In this document: positions 6,318-14,803 of the stretch, one piece after another
Layout: every line of letters starts with the position of its first letter
Numbering within the stretch: position 1 is the stretch's first letter
Source: an uncultured Flavobacteriales bacterium
GTDB taxonomy: Bacteria; Bacteroidota; Bacteroidia; Flavobacteriales_E; Vicingaceae
Direction of reading: 5' to 3'
Length of the DNA: 20,009 nt
Assembly (NCBI GenBank): GCA_913059105.1
Contig: CAJXRL010000014.1
Span: 1-20,009, forward strand
Translations under genes and position numbers: made by a program
Notes under the pieces: model-generated
Database searches by the model: none
Seen by the model: the letters and a program-made list of their open reading frames with translations, nothing else
Told to the model about the DNA's origin: nothing

Positions 6318-7502
6318 CTAAAAATTACGATGTGTAGCCGTTTCATCAAATACGTGTTTCAAAATGGACTTTTCGACTTCGTCCAATTTCTTGGAACGGC
6401 GTTCCATCACTTTTTCCGCAACTTCCATCGCCTTTTCAAATCGGAAGACCATCCATTTTTCAGAACCTCCCCAAGCAAATGATGGAATAAAATTTCTAGG
6501 AAAACCTCCACCATATATATTCGCAGAAACACCAACTACCGTTGCCGTATTAAACATGGTGTTGATCCCACTTTTAGAATGATCGCCCATCATTAAACCA
6601 CAAAATTGCAGGCCTGTTGGTTTGAACCCATTCTTTTCAAAATTCCAAAGCTTTATTTCGGCGTAGTTATTTTTCAAATTGGAGACGTTTGTGTCAGCTC
6701 CCAAATTACACCATTCACCTAAAACAGAATTCCCTAAAAAGCCATCGTGTCCTTTATTTGAATAACCGAAGAGAACCGAATTATTTACCTCTCCTCCTAC
6801 TTTAGAAAAAGGTCCTATGGTAGTTGGACCATATATTTTAGTTGATAATTTCAATACTGCTCCTTCGCACATTGCTAAGGCTCCTCTTACAACAGAACCT
6901 TCCATTACTTCAGCATTTTTTCCAATGTAAATTGGACCTGAAGTGGAGTTGAATATTGCAGCTTGAACTTTAGCTCCTTCTTCAATAAACAATTGATCTC
7001 CAATATGAGTGCAGGTTTCATCTAATGGTTGAGATTTCCGACCTTCCGTTAACAACTGAAAATCTTCTTCGATTGCCTTCGCATTTTTTGCAAAGATGTC
7101 CCAGATGTTGTCAATGCATAAATACGGCGCTGAGAACGTTACTTTTTTGAAATCTGTTAAGTTGAATTCCGAAATTGTCAGCTTTTCTGCAGAACAAAAA
7201 ACCAAAACTTTGTCTGTCAACTCATCAACTAATAACTCTCCTTCTTTTAATGATTTTGCAGCTTCCGCCAAAGCATTGTTTGCTAATACACTGCCATTAA
7301 TATAATAATTTAAAGCTTCATAGTTAGCAGGAAATTTCTCCGATAAATAGTCTTCCGTCAAATAAGAAACCGTCGATTGTTCCAACCTCTTTGCCCACTT
7401 TTCTGATAAAGTTAGAATGCCACATCTAAATTCAGCTATGGCCCTTGTGTATGTAAAAGGAAGTAAATTTTGTCGGTTGTGATCGAAAAAGATAAGGTTC
7501 AT
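6318..7502 (-). CDS. GlmU-like nucleotidyltransferase/acyltransferase (Bacteroidota type)
   Basis: This is a 394-residue protein of the alternative GlmU family found in Bacteroidota, thought to make UDP-GlcNAc by acting on glucosamine-1-phosphate. The N-terminal part begins with the family signature FDHNRQNLLPFTYTRAIAEF (residues 6-25), a diverged sugar-phosphate nucleotidyltransferase domain. From about 165 to 330 it becomes a left-handed beta-helix of hexapeptide repeats, for example IYIGKNAEVMEGSVVRG, TIGPFSKVGGEVNNSV and LGEWCNLGADTNVSNL. A charged helical tail follows (about 350-394). The ATG at 7502 is followed directly by the conserved NLIFFDHN start. The family is well recognised, but the exact substrate is inferred from family knowledge. 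It is divergent from the small gene at 7564. Confidence 0.88.
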   Translation of the reverse strand: MNLIFFDHNRQNLLPFTYTRAIAEFRCGILTLSEKWAKRLEQSTVSYLTEDYLSEKFPANYEALNYYINGSVLANNALAEAAKSLKEGELLVDELTDKVLVFCSAEKLTISEFNLTDFKKVTFSAPYLCIDNIWDIFAKNAKAIEEDFQLLTEGRKSQPLDETCTHIGDQLFIEEGAKVQAAIFNSTSGPIYIGKNAEVMEGSVVRGALAMCEGAVLKLSTKIYGPTTIGPFSKVGGEVNNSVLFGYSNKGHDGFLGNSVLGEWCNLGADTNVSNLKNNYAEIKLWNFEKNGFKPTGLQFCGLMMGDHSKSGINTMFNTATVVGVSANIYGGGFPRNFIPSFAWGGSEKWMVFRFEKAMEVAEKVMERRSKKLDEVEKSILKHVFDETATHRNF

Positions 7503-7520
7503 AGCTAAAATTTAATTCAA

Positions 7521-7528
7521 CAAATTTA
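7521..7528 (-). promoter_or_regulatory. Candidate -7 box for the GlmU-like gene
   Basis: On the minus strand TAAATTTG matches the Bacteroidota TAnnTTTG -7 consensus, 18 nt before the ATG at 7502. No good -33 TTTG was seen at the expected distance, so this is only a weak candidate. Confidence 0.28.
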
Positions 7529-7563
7529 ATTGAAAATCTGCGGCTCATGGTTATTTTAGTAAA

Positions 7564-7725
7564 ATGAACAAGAAAGACAAAATAAAATTAATTATTGCCT
7601 TAATAACCTTCGGAAGCATATTTGCGAGTTACTTTATTTGGGGCAAAGAAATTGCAAAATACGTAGCAGTTGCAGGTTTTGCCGTTTGGTTTGGTTCAAT
7701 GTATTTTTTGAACAAGAAGGCTTAA
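7564..7725 (+). CDS. Short membrane protein, 53 aa, unknown function
   Basis: The frame runs from ATG 7564 to TAA 7725 and encodes 53 residues: a basic start (MNKKDKIK), a helix at about 9-26 (LIIALITFGSIFASYFIW), a short charged turn (GKEIAK) and a second helix at about 33-49 (YVAVAGFAVWFGSMYFL), ending NKKA. The hairpin topology with lysines at both ends is what a real small membrane protein looks like. It fills the gap between the divergent GlmU-like gene and the convergent RND gene, ending 5 nt before the RND stop. I do not recognise a family. Confidence 0.55.
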   Translation: MNKKDKIKLIIALITFGSIFASYFIWGKEIAKYVAVAGFAVWFGSMYFLNKKA

Positions 7726-7730
7726 TTTTT

Positions 7731-10004
7731 TTACTTCCTTTTCTTCAACAACATCATTGGCAAAAGAGTAAGATCTGTTATTACAGCAAACACTAAGGTC
7801 ATGCAGACAAACAGCCCAATATAAAAGGTGCTTAGAAAGTCTGAAAAGATTAAACTCCCGAATCCACCTAATAGAATTATTGTGGTAATAATGATTGCCT
7901 TTCCAGTGGAAATAAATGTTCTTCTCAGTGCAAACAAATTAGTTCTGCCTTGAGTCATTTCCTGTCGATAACGACTTAAGAAATGAATGGTATCGTCTAC
8001 CGCAATTCCAAAAGCTACAGTAAAAACAAGAGAAGTTGACATGTTTAGATCGATGCCCGAAAAACCGATAAAACCTGCCGTTAATAAAATAGGAAACATG
8101 TTAGGCACCAAAGAAATAAATGCCATTTTAACGGATTTAAACAATATGCCCATGCTTATTCCAATCAGTAAGAATGCAAACAATAAACCGATTATAATAT
8201 TCTTCGAAACATGCCGTCCTGCTTCATCAATAATTACTGGTGTTCCAGTTAATTTATACGTTAATACAGAAACATCTATATTTTCATTGTAGAAGGATTC
8301 TAGCTTCTCATTTAAAGCTAACATAGCTTTGCTTCCAGGGTCAACCATTCGCCCAAAAACTCGACCTACTTTCTTATCGGCAGAAACTATTTGCTGAAAC
8401 TCTTCACGTCCTTCAAATTTTTCCATTTGACGTTTCAAATAATTGAATCGCTTCTCGTTGTCCGGAATTTTATAGTATTCATCTCTACCGTTACGCAGCG
8501 TTTTATTCGCAAACTTAAACGGCACAGTTGGACTAATCATTTGGTTTACGCCGTACTCCGTATCCAAATATTTTTCCAATTTCTCGGTTTCTCTTATTAC
8601 ATCGTAATCTGTGACTTCCTTGCCTTTTGCAGGAATTACTGCCATTTCAAACGGGCGAATCCCTCCAAACTGTTTTTGAAAATACCTCAATTCTTGCATT
8701 AGCGGCTGATCTTCTCCCAAATCTTGCATTAGAAAATAATCGAACTTAATTCGGCTAGCGCCAACAATACATATAATGGTGAGGATTGAATACGCCACTA
8801 AAACTGCCTTTTGATTGCGACATAGCTTAATAAAAAATCGACCTAATCCTTGCTCCCAAGCAGTTTGAACTCTAGTAGAGTCGGTAATTTTTGGTTTTTT
8901 GATGTTCAAGAAAATAGACGGGATAAATAAAATGGACAACACAAATGCTAAGAGCACTCCAACTGCTGTGAATATTCCAAAATCTTGAATGGGTTCCATG
9001 CCTACTCCAATTAGGGTAACAAAACCCAAAGCTGTTGTTAGCGAAGTCAGTAAGGTAGCAACGCCGACCTTTTTCAACATGTTTTTAATGGCTACTGTTT
9101 TAGTTCTACCATAACGGATTTCTTCCAAATATTTGGACACCAAATGAACCACATCCGACATTCCTACCACCAACATAATCACAGGCAGTAAAGTCGTCAT
9201 CATGTTTAGCGGAGTGCCACTTAATTGCATAAATCCCAAACTACCAATAACGGCCAATAGAACCGTTGCAAGTGGAATTAAAATACCCCAAATAGCTCGG
9301 TAGGCGATGATCAGAAAAATGATAAGAACAAAAATGGAAATGGAAGCGAAGGTTATAAACTCCACTTTCATGACAGAAATGTATTCTTGCTGTCCCATGA
9401 TTTTACCCATCACGTGAACTTCATCAAGCCCCTCCAATTCAATCAAATTTTGCAGTTCAGTTGCTAGTTCGTCAGAATCATCCTTATTAATTATCTGTTT
9501 GTTTTTCAACACGATAATTAAAGAGTTATTCTCCAAATTCACCATTTCAGCAACTGGCTCGATACTCTTTTCTAGTCGTTCTCTATCTGACGGATACTTA
9601 GCGGGATTATCAACATGAAAAATCGGGCTCTTCCTAAAACCCATACCTCCGGGGCTTACTTCGAAGTAACTCATTTCAAGCGGAGAAATGACTTCTCTTA
9701 AATGAGGAAGAGTTCTTAATTTCACTGTAAAACCTTCTATTTCTTGGAGAAATTCTTGGTCAAAAACTCCATTCTCATTGACAAAACCCAATAAAATAAA
9801 GTCATTGTCATTTTCAAATTTCTCACGGTAATCTTCATAAAAGGCCAAATCGCTGTCCTCTTGTGGGAAAAATTTCTCAAAATCGTAATCGAACTCTAGC
9901 TTACTAGAGCTGTAACCTAAGAATAGTAATACCAAGGTGAGGCCAGCCAAAATGTATCGGCTGTATTTTCTCCACTTAATTTCTTCCTTAATTTGCTCTT
10001 CCAA
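7731..10004 (-). CDS. RND superfamily (MMPL-like) membrane transporter
   Basis: This is a 757-residue inner-membrane protein with the RND duplication. TM1 lies at about 16-33, followed by a large periplasmic loop (34-210) and TM2-6 (about 214-365). TM7 is at about 398-418, a second periplasmic loop covers 419-600, and TM8-12 fall at about 602-750. The two half-molecules carry the matching motifs VVGMSDVVHLVSKYLEE (D284) and VAFGIAVDDTIHFLSRYR (D670/D671), acidic residues in TM4 and TM10 typical of proton-driven RND/MMPL exporters. At 757 aa it is shorter than the AcrB type (over 1000) and fits MMPL/HpnN-like exporters that move lipids or hydrophobic molecules. The substrate is unknown. Its start lies 2 nt after the SBP gene's stop, so the two are co-transcribed. 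Confidence 0.88.
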   Translation of the reverse strand: MEEQIKEEIKWRKYSRYILAGLTLVLLFLGYSSSKLEFDYDFEKFFPQEDSDLAFYEDYREKFENDNDFILLGFVNENGVFDQEFLQEIEGFTVKLRTLPHLREVISPLEMSYFEVSPGGMGFRKSPIFHVDNPAKYPSDRERLEKSIEPVAEMVNLENNSLIIVLKNKQIINKDDSDELATELQNLIELEGLDEVHVMGKIMGQQEYISVMKVEFITFASISIFVLIIFLIIAYRAIWGILIPLATVLLAVIGSLGFMQLSGTPLNMMTTLLPVIMLVVGMSDVVHLVSKYLEEIRYGRTKTVAIKNMLKKVGVATLLTSLTTALGFVTLIGVGMEPIQDFGIFTAVGVLLAFVLSILFIPSIFLNIKKPKITDSTRVQTAWEQGLGRFFIKLCRNQKAVLVAYSILTIICIVGASRIKFDYFLMQDLGEDQPLMQELRYFQKQFGGIRPFEMAVIPAKGKEVTDYDVIRETEKLEKYLDTEYGVNQMISPTVPFKFANKTLRNGRDEYYKIPDNEKRFNYLKRQMEKFEGREEFQQIVSADKKVGRVFGRMVDPGSKAMLALNEKLESFYNENIDVSVLTYKLTGTPVIIDEAGRHVSKNIIIGLLFAFLLIGISMGILFKSVKMAFISLVPNMFPILLTAGFIGFSGIDLNMSTSLVFTVAFGIAVDDTIHFLSRYRQEMTQGRTNLFALRRTFISTGKAIIITTIILLGGFGSLIFSDFLSTFYIGLFVCMTLVFAVITDLTLLPMMLLKKRK

Positions 10005-10006
10005 AA

Positions 10007-11626
10007 TTATTTTTCAGTTGGTTTCTTTGCATACTTCAACACCAAAAGATTCATTGGGTTCACTCCTAGTCCAGAAATAGTAGGTTGCGTGAAACGAACC
10101 ACTTCATCATAAAATAAAGGAACGACAGGCGCCTCTGAAATCACCAGGCTATCCATTCTCTGATATAATTTTAACCGCAAAGTGTCATTTGTTTCTGCCA
10201 ATGCTTGATTGTACCAAAGATCAAACTGCTCACTTTTAAAATGAGTATAATTTGGCCCGTTTGGCGCAAAATTTCCACTTTTAAAAAGAGACAAATAATT
10301 CTCTGCATCTGGGTAATCTGCTACCCAAGATTTTCTAAAAAATTGAACTTTTGAATTAGCAATCAATTCATTATTGGTTGCCGCTTGATTCACTTCAACT
10401 TTTATTCTAATCCCAAACTCTGCCAACTGTGATTGTAAGTACTCACATAAATCTAAGTATTGAGCGGTTGTACTCAAAGCAATTACCGGCAAACCTTCCC
10501 CATTTGGATACCCTGCTTTTTCTAGTAGTTTACGAACGCTATCTGGCTGAAACGAGTACCCTTTTGTTTGTTCATTGAAACCAGGTAAACCTTTGGGAAT
10601 AAAGCCTTGGTTGGCTGGAATTCCGATGCCACTCCTTAGGTATTTTAGCATCTTACTCCTTTCAAAGCCATAATTAATTGCTTGTCTAATTTCTTTTGGC
10701 AATGGTTGTTTCGTTTCATCCACTAAAAAGCCCAAATACTCTGTATTTAAATAAGGAGATGTTGTAAAAACTACTTGCTCTTCATATTTCTGTCTCAATT
10801 TACCATCGGAAGTCAATAACTCATCTTTGTATGAACCCTTCAAACCTGTTAGATAGTCCAACTCTTTCTTCAAAAATTTGAGAAAAGTAACTTCTAAATC
10901 TTTGGTAAAACTGATAGACACTGCATCCAAATATGGTAACCGCCCGCCGTTTTTATCTTTCTCAAAATAATTCTCATTCTTCAGAAAAACCAACTTGGTG
11001 TTTTCTTTCCAGTATTGAAACTTAAAAGGACCTGTTCCAATGGGATTGGCTCTAAAGTCCGGTCCGTAAAAATCGACTACTTCCTTTGGCACAGCGCTGC
11101 AATATTGCATGCTTAAAATACCGAGAAAAGGTGGAAAAGGGCGTTTTAAATAAATGTCCAACGTGTAATCATCCACGGCACGAATATCCAATTGATCATC
11201 TGAATTTCGCTGAACTTCGCTCATGACCCACTTGCCAGGTGAAATCACTTGCGGGTCGATTAATCGATTAAACGAATAAATAAAATCACTAGCCGTCAAC
11301 TCTCTCGTGGAATCTTTTCCGAACGCTTCACTTTTGTGAAAATAGACTCCTTTTCTGAGCCTAAAACGGTACGTTCTTCCGCTATCTAGTACTTCCCATG
11401 ACTTTGCTAGGCAAGGCTTTAAGTTTAATTTTTTGTTTGTTTGAACTAACCCGTTAAATATCTGATTAACAGCAGAAACGTTATCTATGCTTCGAGAAAA
11501 TGCAGGATCCAAAGAAGTTATTCCATCGGAAACATTATAGCGAAAAATGCTTTTGCCTTCATAGCGTTGCTCAGGCTGGCAGGCAAAGAGAATTGAAATG
11601 AATAATAATGTAAAAATTCTGTTCAT
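10007..11626 (-). CDS. Family-5 extracellular solute-binding lipoprotein (OppA/DppA-like)
   Basis: This 539-residue protein resembles the substrate-binding proteins of peptide/nickel ABC importers. It begins with a lipoprotein signal peptide (MNRIFTLLFISILFAC) with lipobox LFAC and lipidated Cys16. The SBP_bac_5 fold is recognisable from SDGITSLDPAFSRSIDNV and NQIFNGLVQ near 33-62, and from the LAKSWEVLDSGRTYRFRLRK stretch near 73-92 followed by GVYFH. The C-terminal segment is LYQRMDSLVISEAPVVPLFY. No ABC permease or ATPase gene is nearby. Instead the RND gene follows after a 2-nt gap. The gene may be an orphan SBP that feeds a distant transporter or works with the RND protein. The ligand cannot be told from sequence. 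The family call is firm. Confidence 0.9.
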   Translation of the reverse strand: MNRIFTLLFISILFACQPEQRYEGKSIFRYNVSDGITSLDPAFSRSIDNVSAVNQIFNGLVQTNKKLNLKPCLAKSWEVLDSGRTYRFRLRKGVYFHKSEAFGKDSTRELTASDFIYSFNRLIDPQVISPGKWVMSEVQRNSDDQLDIRAVDDYTLDIYLKRPFPPFLGILSMQYCSAVPKEVVDFYGPDFRANPIGTGPFKFQYWKENTKLVFLKNENYFEKDKNGGRLPYLDAVSISFTKDLEVTFLKFLKKELDYLTGLKGSYKDELLTSDGKLRQKYEEQVVFTTSPYLNTEYLGFLVDETKQPLPKEIRQAINYGFERSKMLKYLRSGIGIPANQGFIPKGLPGFNEQTKGYSFQPDSVRKLLEKAGYPNGEGLPVIALSTTAQYLDLCEYLQSQLAEFGIRIKVEVNQAATNNELIANSKVQFFRKSWVADYPDAENYLSLFKSGNFAPNGPNYTHFKSEQFDLWYNQALAETNDTLRLKLYQRMDSLVISEAPVVPLFYDEVVRFTQPTISGLGVNPMNLLVLKYAKKPTEK

Positions 11627-11710
11627 TACGACTACAATGTTACTCCATTTACCACAAAAACTAAGTTTAAGATCAATAAATATTAAACAGTAAATCAGAG
11701 ACGCATACCT

Positions 11711-11729
11711 TAGTACTAATTCTGTACTA
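11711..11729. other. Short inverted repeat between pbpC and the SBP gene
   Basis: TAGTAC (11711-11716) and GTACTA (11724-11729) form a 6-bp stem with a 7-nt loop directly after the pbpC stop. There is no T-run, so it is not a standard terminator. The 104-nt gap it lies in could hold the SBP promoter (minus-strand TTAGTTTTTG resembles a -7 box), but nothing decisive was seen. Confidence 0.25.
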
Positions 11730-11730
11730 T

Positions 11731-14070
11731 CTACTCTACTATTTCAAAAATTTTAATCAATGTATTCCCTTCACTATCCACCAGAGTAAGTGTATGCGAT
11801 CCTGTTGCAGGAGAAATCTCCTTCTGATGAATTCCTTCAGATGTGCCAATAAACTCTTCGTCCAAATTCCAATAAATGATCGCATCAACATTTCTATGTG
11901 CTACTTGAACGGCCAAACTACCTTGAGTTCCATCCAAATCAACAGGAATAAGAATCTGCTCTGCATTTTCCGGACTAATTAATTCCATAAGGGAACTTTC
12001 AAATCGTTGACAAGCAGATTCCCATTGAGGTAGTTTTCGGTACTCTGGGTTTGTCTTCTGATAATAGTATTCCATTAACGGTGGGAGCACAAAATAACTT
12101 TTCGTTTTCATTTTCGCCACTTCATAGCAACTGCTATTTACTCTTCGAGTTTCTTCATCATTCAATTGAATGCTTTTGTGGTAGATACATGTTTTAATCT
12201 GTCGACTCTTACTCCCTGCCAAAACAGTATCCGCTTCGGGGCAGTTAATTCCTTTACCATAGCCACTTTTAGCACACAATGTAATCTCAAACAATTCATC
12301 ATACGGCGTTTGATACCAGTTCGAATTTGGCAGTAAGTCAAACACTTCTAACAAAATTGGCGCTGCGGCAGCAATTCCGGTTAACCCTGGACGCCCTTCT
12401 CCATCTGCATTACCAACCCAAACACCCACCGTGTAATCCGGAGAAACTCCAACTGCCCAAGCGTCCCTCAAGCCAAAACTAGTTCCTGTTTTCCAAGCGA
12501 CTTTCTTTTTTCCTGCAAAACTTTCCCATCCTCTTTCTTGTCCAGGTCTATTGAGCTCGTTTAATGCCTCAAAAAGCTGCCAAATAGCTGCCGATTTCAA
12601 AGGGGTTTCCTTGGTCAATGCTTTTGTTTCAATTTCTTCATTTAGATTCCATTTTGGAAAATCATAGTCGCTTTCACAGTACTTGTATTCTCGTTCATAG
12701 ACATTCCTCAAGCTTTCGGACATTCCTTTATACGCTGTGCAAATTTCCCAAAGCGAACTTTCTGCTCCCCCAAGAATAATAGACAAACCATAATGACCTG
12801 AACCTAGATCAACAGAATTTAAAGGAAACTGTTGTAATTCATCGTAAAAACGATCCAAGTTATATTCTTGCAACAAACGAACAGCGGGAATATTAAGCGA
12901 CTGATTTAATGCGTTTTTAGCAGACACTGCTCCATCAAACTTTTTATCAAAATTCTTAGGAGCGTATCCGCCAAACTGAGTCGGTATATCCGCTAAAATA
13001 GAATTGGGAAGCACCAACCCATCTTGCCATGCCAATCCGTATAAAAATGGTTTTAACAAACTACCAGTGCTTCTTTGAGCGGTGATTATATCAACCCGGT
13101 GACCATTATTTCCGGCATTCGGATTCGAATTACCAACGTAAGAAATCACTTCATTCGTTTTATTATCAATAACCAAAACCGCCAAGTTGTGAATCTCATT
13201 TTGCTTCAATTGATGGTACTCCTGAGCGACTATTTTGTTAATCTTCAACTGCAATGACAATTCTAAACTGGTCCGAATACGCTTCCCTTTTTGTTTCTCC
13301 GAAAGACTTCTATTCAACAAATGAACAGCATGGCGAGGCAAGGCATGTGGTTTACTCGGAAGACCTTCCAGAAGAGCTAACTCGTACGTAGTATCATCAA
13401 TAATATCGTTCTCGTTTAACTTGAGCAATAAACGGTTTCGTTTCAGCAATAATAACTTTTGATTTTTCCCAGGTCGAACCAAAGAAGGAGCATTTGGAAG
13501 TACCGCTAAACTTGCCGCTTCGGCCCAAGAAAGTTGGTTTGCTGCGCGACTAAAATATCGCCAAGAAGCTGCTTCTAAACCAACTACATTTCCTCCAAAA
13601 GGAGCATGAGAAGCATAAATCTCCATGATTTCAGCTTTAGAAAAAGCAATTTCAATTTTAAACGTCAAAAACAGTTCGAGCAGCTTATTCCAAACCGTCC
13701 TCTTTTGATTTTTACGGGCTAAACGAGCAACTTGCATGGTTAAAGTACTCCCTCCCGAAACAACTTTTTCCGCAATAATATTTTGCTTGAATGCTCTCCC
13801 TATAGAAATGGGATTCACTCCAGGATGAGAATAAAAGTATTCATCTTCGAAAAAGCGGATACAAGTAGCAAACTTATCGGGTACTTCCGTTCCCTGAGGA
13901 AATCTCCATTGTCCATCATCTGCAATCTTTGCTGAAAGCAATATGCCATTCCGATCTTCTAAAACAGTTGAGTAAGGGCTTTCAAAAAGCGGTTTTTGAA
14001 TGGGGTAAATCACAAAGATTACAACGAACGCAATTAATATGTAAATACTCTTTTTCATTGACGTCGACAA
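11731..14070 (-). CDS. pbpC: Penicillin-binding protein 1C (bifunctional transglycosylase/transpeptidase)
   Basis: PBP1C is a periplasmic, membrane-anchored peptidoglycan synthase. The 779-residue product has an N-terminal anchor helix (about 8-23). Its GT51 transglycosylase domain has catalytic Glu75 in FFEDEYFYSHPG, GGSTLTMQVAR at 106-116, and APFGGNVVGLEAASWRYFSR at 156-175. The transpeptidase has the three penicilloyl-serine motifs: SLLK with Ser337, SLN at 391-393, and KTGT at 527-530. A C-terminal PBP1C-specific beta domain occupies about 695-779. All catalytic residues are present. A second in-frame ATG at codon 5 is an equally possible start. The gene lies on the same strand as the alpha-2-macroglobulin gene upstream, but an oppositely oriented transposase separates them. 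Confidence 0.95.
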   Translation of the reverse strand: MSTSMKKSIYILIAFVVIFVIYPIQKPLFESPYSTVLEDRNGILLSAKIADDGQWRFPQGTEVPDKFATCIRFFEDEYFYSHPGVNPISIGRAFKQNIIAEKVVSGGSTLTMQVARLARKNQKRTVWNKLLELFLTFKIEIAFSKAEIMEIYASHAPFGGNVVGLEAASWRYFSRAANQLSWAEAASLAVLPNAPSLVRPGKNQKLLLLKRNRLLLKLNENDIIDDTTYELALLEGLPSKPHALPRHAVHLLNRSLSEKQKGKRIRTSLELSLQLKINKIVAQEYHQLKQNEIHNLAVLVIDNKTNEVISYVGNSNPNAGNNGHRVDIITAQRSTGSLLKPFLYGLAWQDGLVLPNSILADIPTQFGGYAPKNFDKKFDGAVSAKNALNQSLNIPAVRLLQEYNLDRFYDELQQFPLNSVDLGSGHYGLSIILGGAESSLWEICTAYKGMSESLRNVYEREYKYCESDYDFPKWNLNEEIETKALTKETPLKSAAIWQLFEALNELNRPGQERGWESFAGKKKVAWKTGTSFGLRDAWAVGVSPDYTVGVWVGNADGEGRPGLTGIAAAAPILLEVFDLLPNSNWYQTPYDELFEITLCAKSGYGKGINCPEADTVLAGSKSRQIKTCIYHKSIQLNDEETRRVNSSCYEVAKMKTKSYFVLPPLMEYYYQKTNPEYRKLPQWESACQRFESSLMELISPENAEQILIPVDLDGTQGSLAVQVAHRNVDAIIYWNLDEEFIGTSEGIHQKEISPATGSHTLTLVDSEGNTLIKIFEIVE

Positions 14071-14110
14071 AGGTTTAATAAGCGAGAATACATTAAATAC
14101 TCAATGGCTT

Positions 14111-14137
14111 CAAATTTATGAGAATTGATTTTAACAA
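14111..14137 (-). promoter_or_regulatory. Candidate promoter for pbpC
   Basis: On the minus strand TAAATTTG (14111-14118) matches the TAnnTTTG -7 box, 40 nt before the pbpC ATG at 14070. A TTG lies at 14135-14137, 16 nt upstream, a short -33 spacing. It lies between the RAYT insertion and pbpC, so it could give pbpC transcription of its own. Confidence 0.35.
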
Positions 14138-14139
14138 TA

Positions 14140-14170
14140 GGTAACTACTACCTGTCAGGTTATAATTACC
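14140..14170. repeat. Imperfect REP-like palindrome upstream of the RAYT gene
   Basis: A 31-nt imperfect palindrome has outer arms GGTAA and TTACC and core ACCTGTCAGGT at 14150-14160. The core is a single-mismatch palindrome and shares the CCTGTCAGGT unit with the perfect palindrome downstream of the gene. It ends 7 nt before the RAYT ATG, where such elements commonly sit. Confidence 0.65.
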
Positions 14171-14177
14171 TTTATAG

Positions 14178-14729
14178 ATGGAAGTATTAGAATCAGATCA
14201 TTTTTACCACATCTACAATAGAGGTAATGGAAAGGTAAATATCTTCAAATCAGAGAATAACTATCTATTCTTTCTGCAACTTCTTCGCAATCATATAAAC
14301 CCTATAGGAGAAATTTATGCGTATTGCCTCCTTCCAAACCATTTTCATTTCTTAATTCGAATAAAAGAGGGAATACCGAAACCCTCACAAGCATTCTCCA
14401 ATATGTTCAACGCCTATTCAAAAGCATTTAACAAAGAGCACAAAAGAGTTGGCAGTCTATTTCAGCGACCGTTTAAACGCATTAAAGTAACTGAAGAAAA
14501 TTATCTTAAATCACTTATCATATACATCCATTGCAATCCGGAATTACATGGAATTACTGCTAAATTTAGTAGATATTCCTTCTCTTCTTACCAAAGCATT
14601 TTGTCAACGGGTGCAACATCACTCATGCGGAATGAAGTCATAAAGCTATTTGAAGACGTTGAAAATTTTGAATTTGCACATAAGAAAAAAGTGCACGATG
14701 AAGTTAATAAAGAGTTGATTTTAGAATAA
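14178..14729 (+). mobile_element. REP-associated tyrosine transposase (RAYT, Y1/HUH type)
   Basis: This 183-residue gene encodes a transposase related to IS200/IS605 TnpA, of the RAYT subgroup that acts on REP-like palindromes by single-strand cutting. It starts with the usual FYHIYNRGNGKVNIF (residues 9-23). The HUH metal-binding motif is H55-F56-H57 in LLPNHFHFLIR. The catalytic tyrosine is probably Y116 in IIYIHCNP. SFSSYQSIL near 134-142 matches the conserved C-terminal motif. All expected parts are present, so the protein looks intact. It is on the plus strand between two minus-strand genes. REP-like palindromes lie just before and after it, the typical arrangement for a RAYT. Confidence 0.92.
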
Positions 14730-14744
14730 CATGCCCTAATTAAA

Positions 14745-14782
14745 GCTCCACCTGACAGGTTTCGAAACCTGTCAGGTGGAGC
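14745..14782. repeat. Perfect 38-bp REP-like palindrome
   Basis: The left half GCTCCACCTGACAGGTTTC (14745-14763) is the exact reverse complement of the right half GAAACCTGTCAGGTGGAGC (14764-14782). It sits 15 nt after the RAYT stop and 21 nt before the end of the alpha-2-macroglobulin gene. No T-run follows, so it is a repeat rather than a classic terminator, though it may block transcription from either side. Confidence 0.93.
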
Positions 14783-14791
14783 AAGATCAAA

Positions 14792-14803
14792 GTTCTTAAG
14801 AAC
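14792..14803. repeat. 12-bp palindrome at the 3' end of the alpha-2-macroglobulin gene
   Basis: GTTCTTAAGAAC is a perfect palindrome that directly abuts the TAG (minus strand) at 14804-14806. It may be a weak hairpin or chance. Confidence 0.3.

Noticed and set aside
14178..14729. IS200/IS605 insertion sequence with TnpB or a guide RNA
   Set aside because: No tnpB-like frame and no omega-RNA-like end is adjacent. The flanking REP-like palindromes and NRG motif point to a RAYT.
14745..14782. Shared intrinsic terminator for the RAYT and A2M genes
   Set aside because: There is no T-run on either side, and the same core occurs upstream of the RAYT. The repeat explanation fits better.
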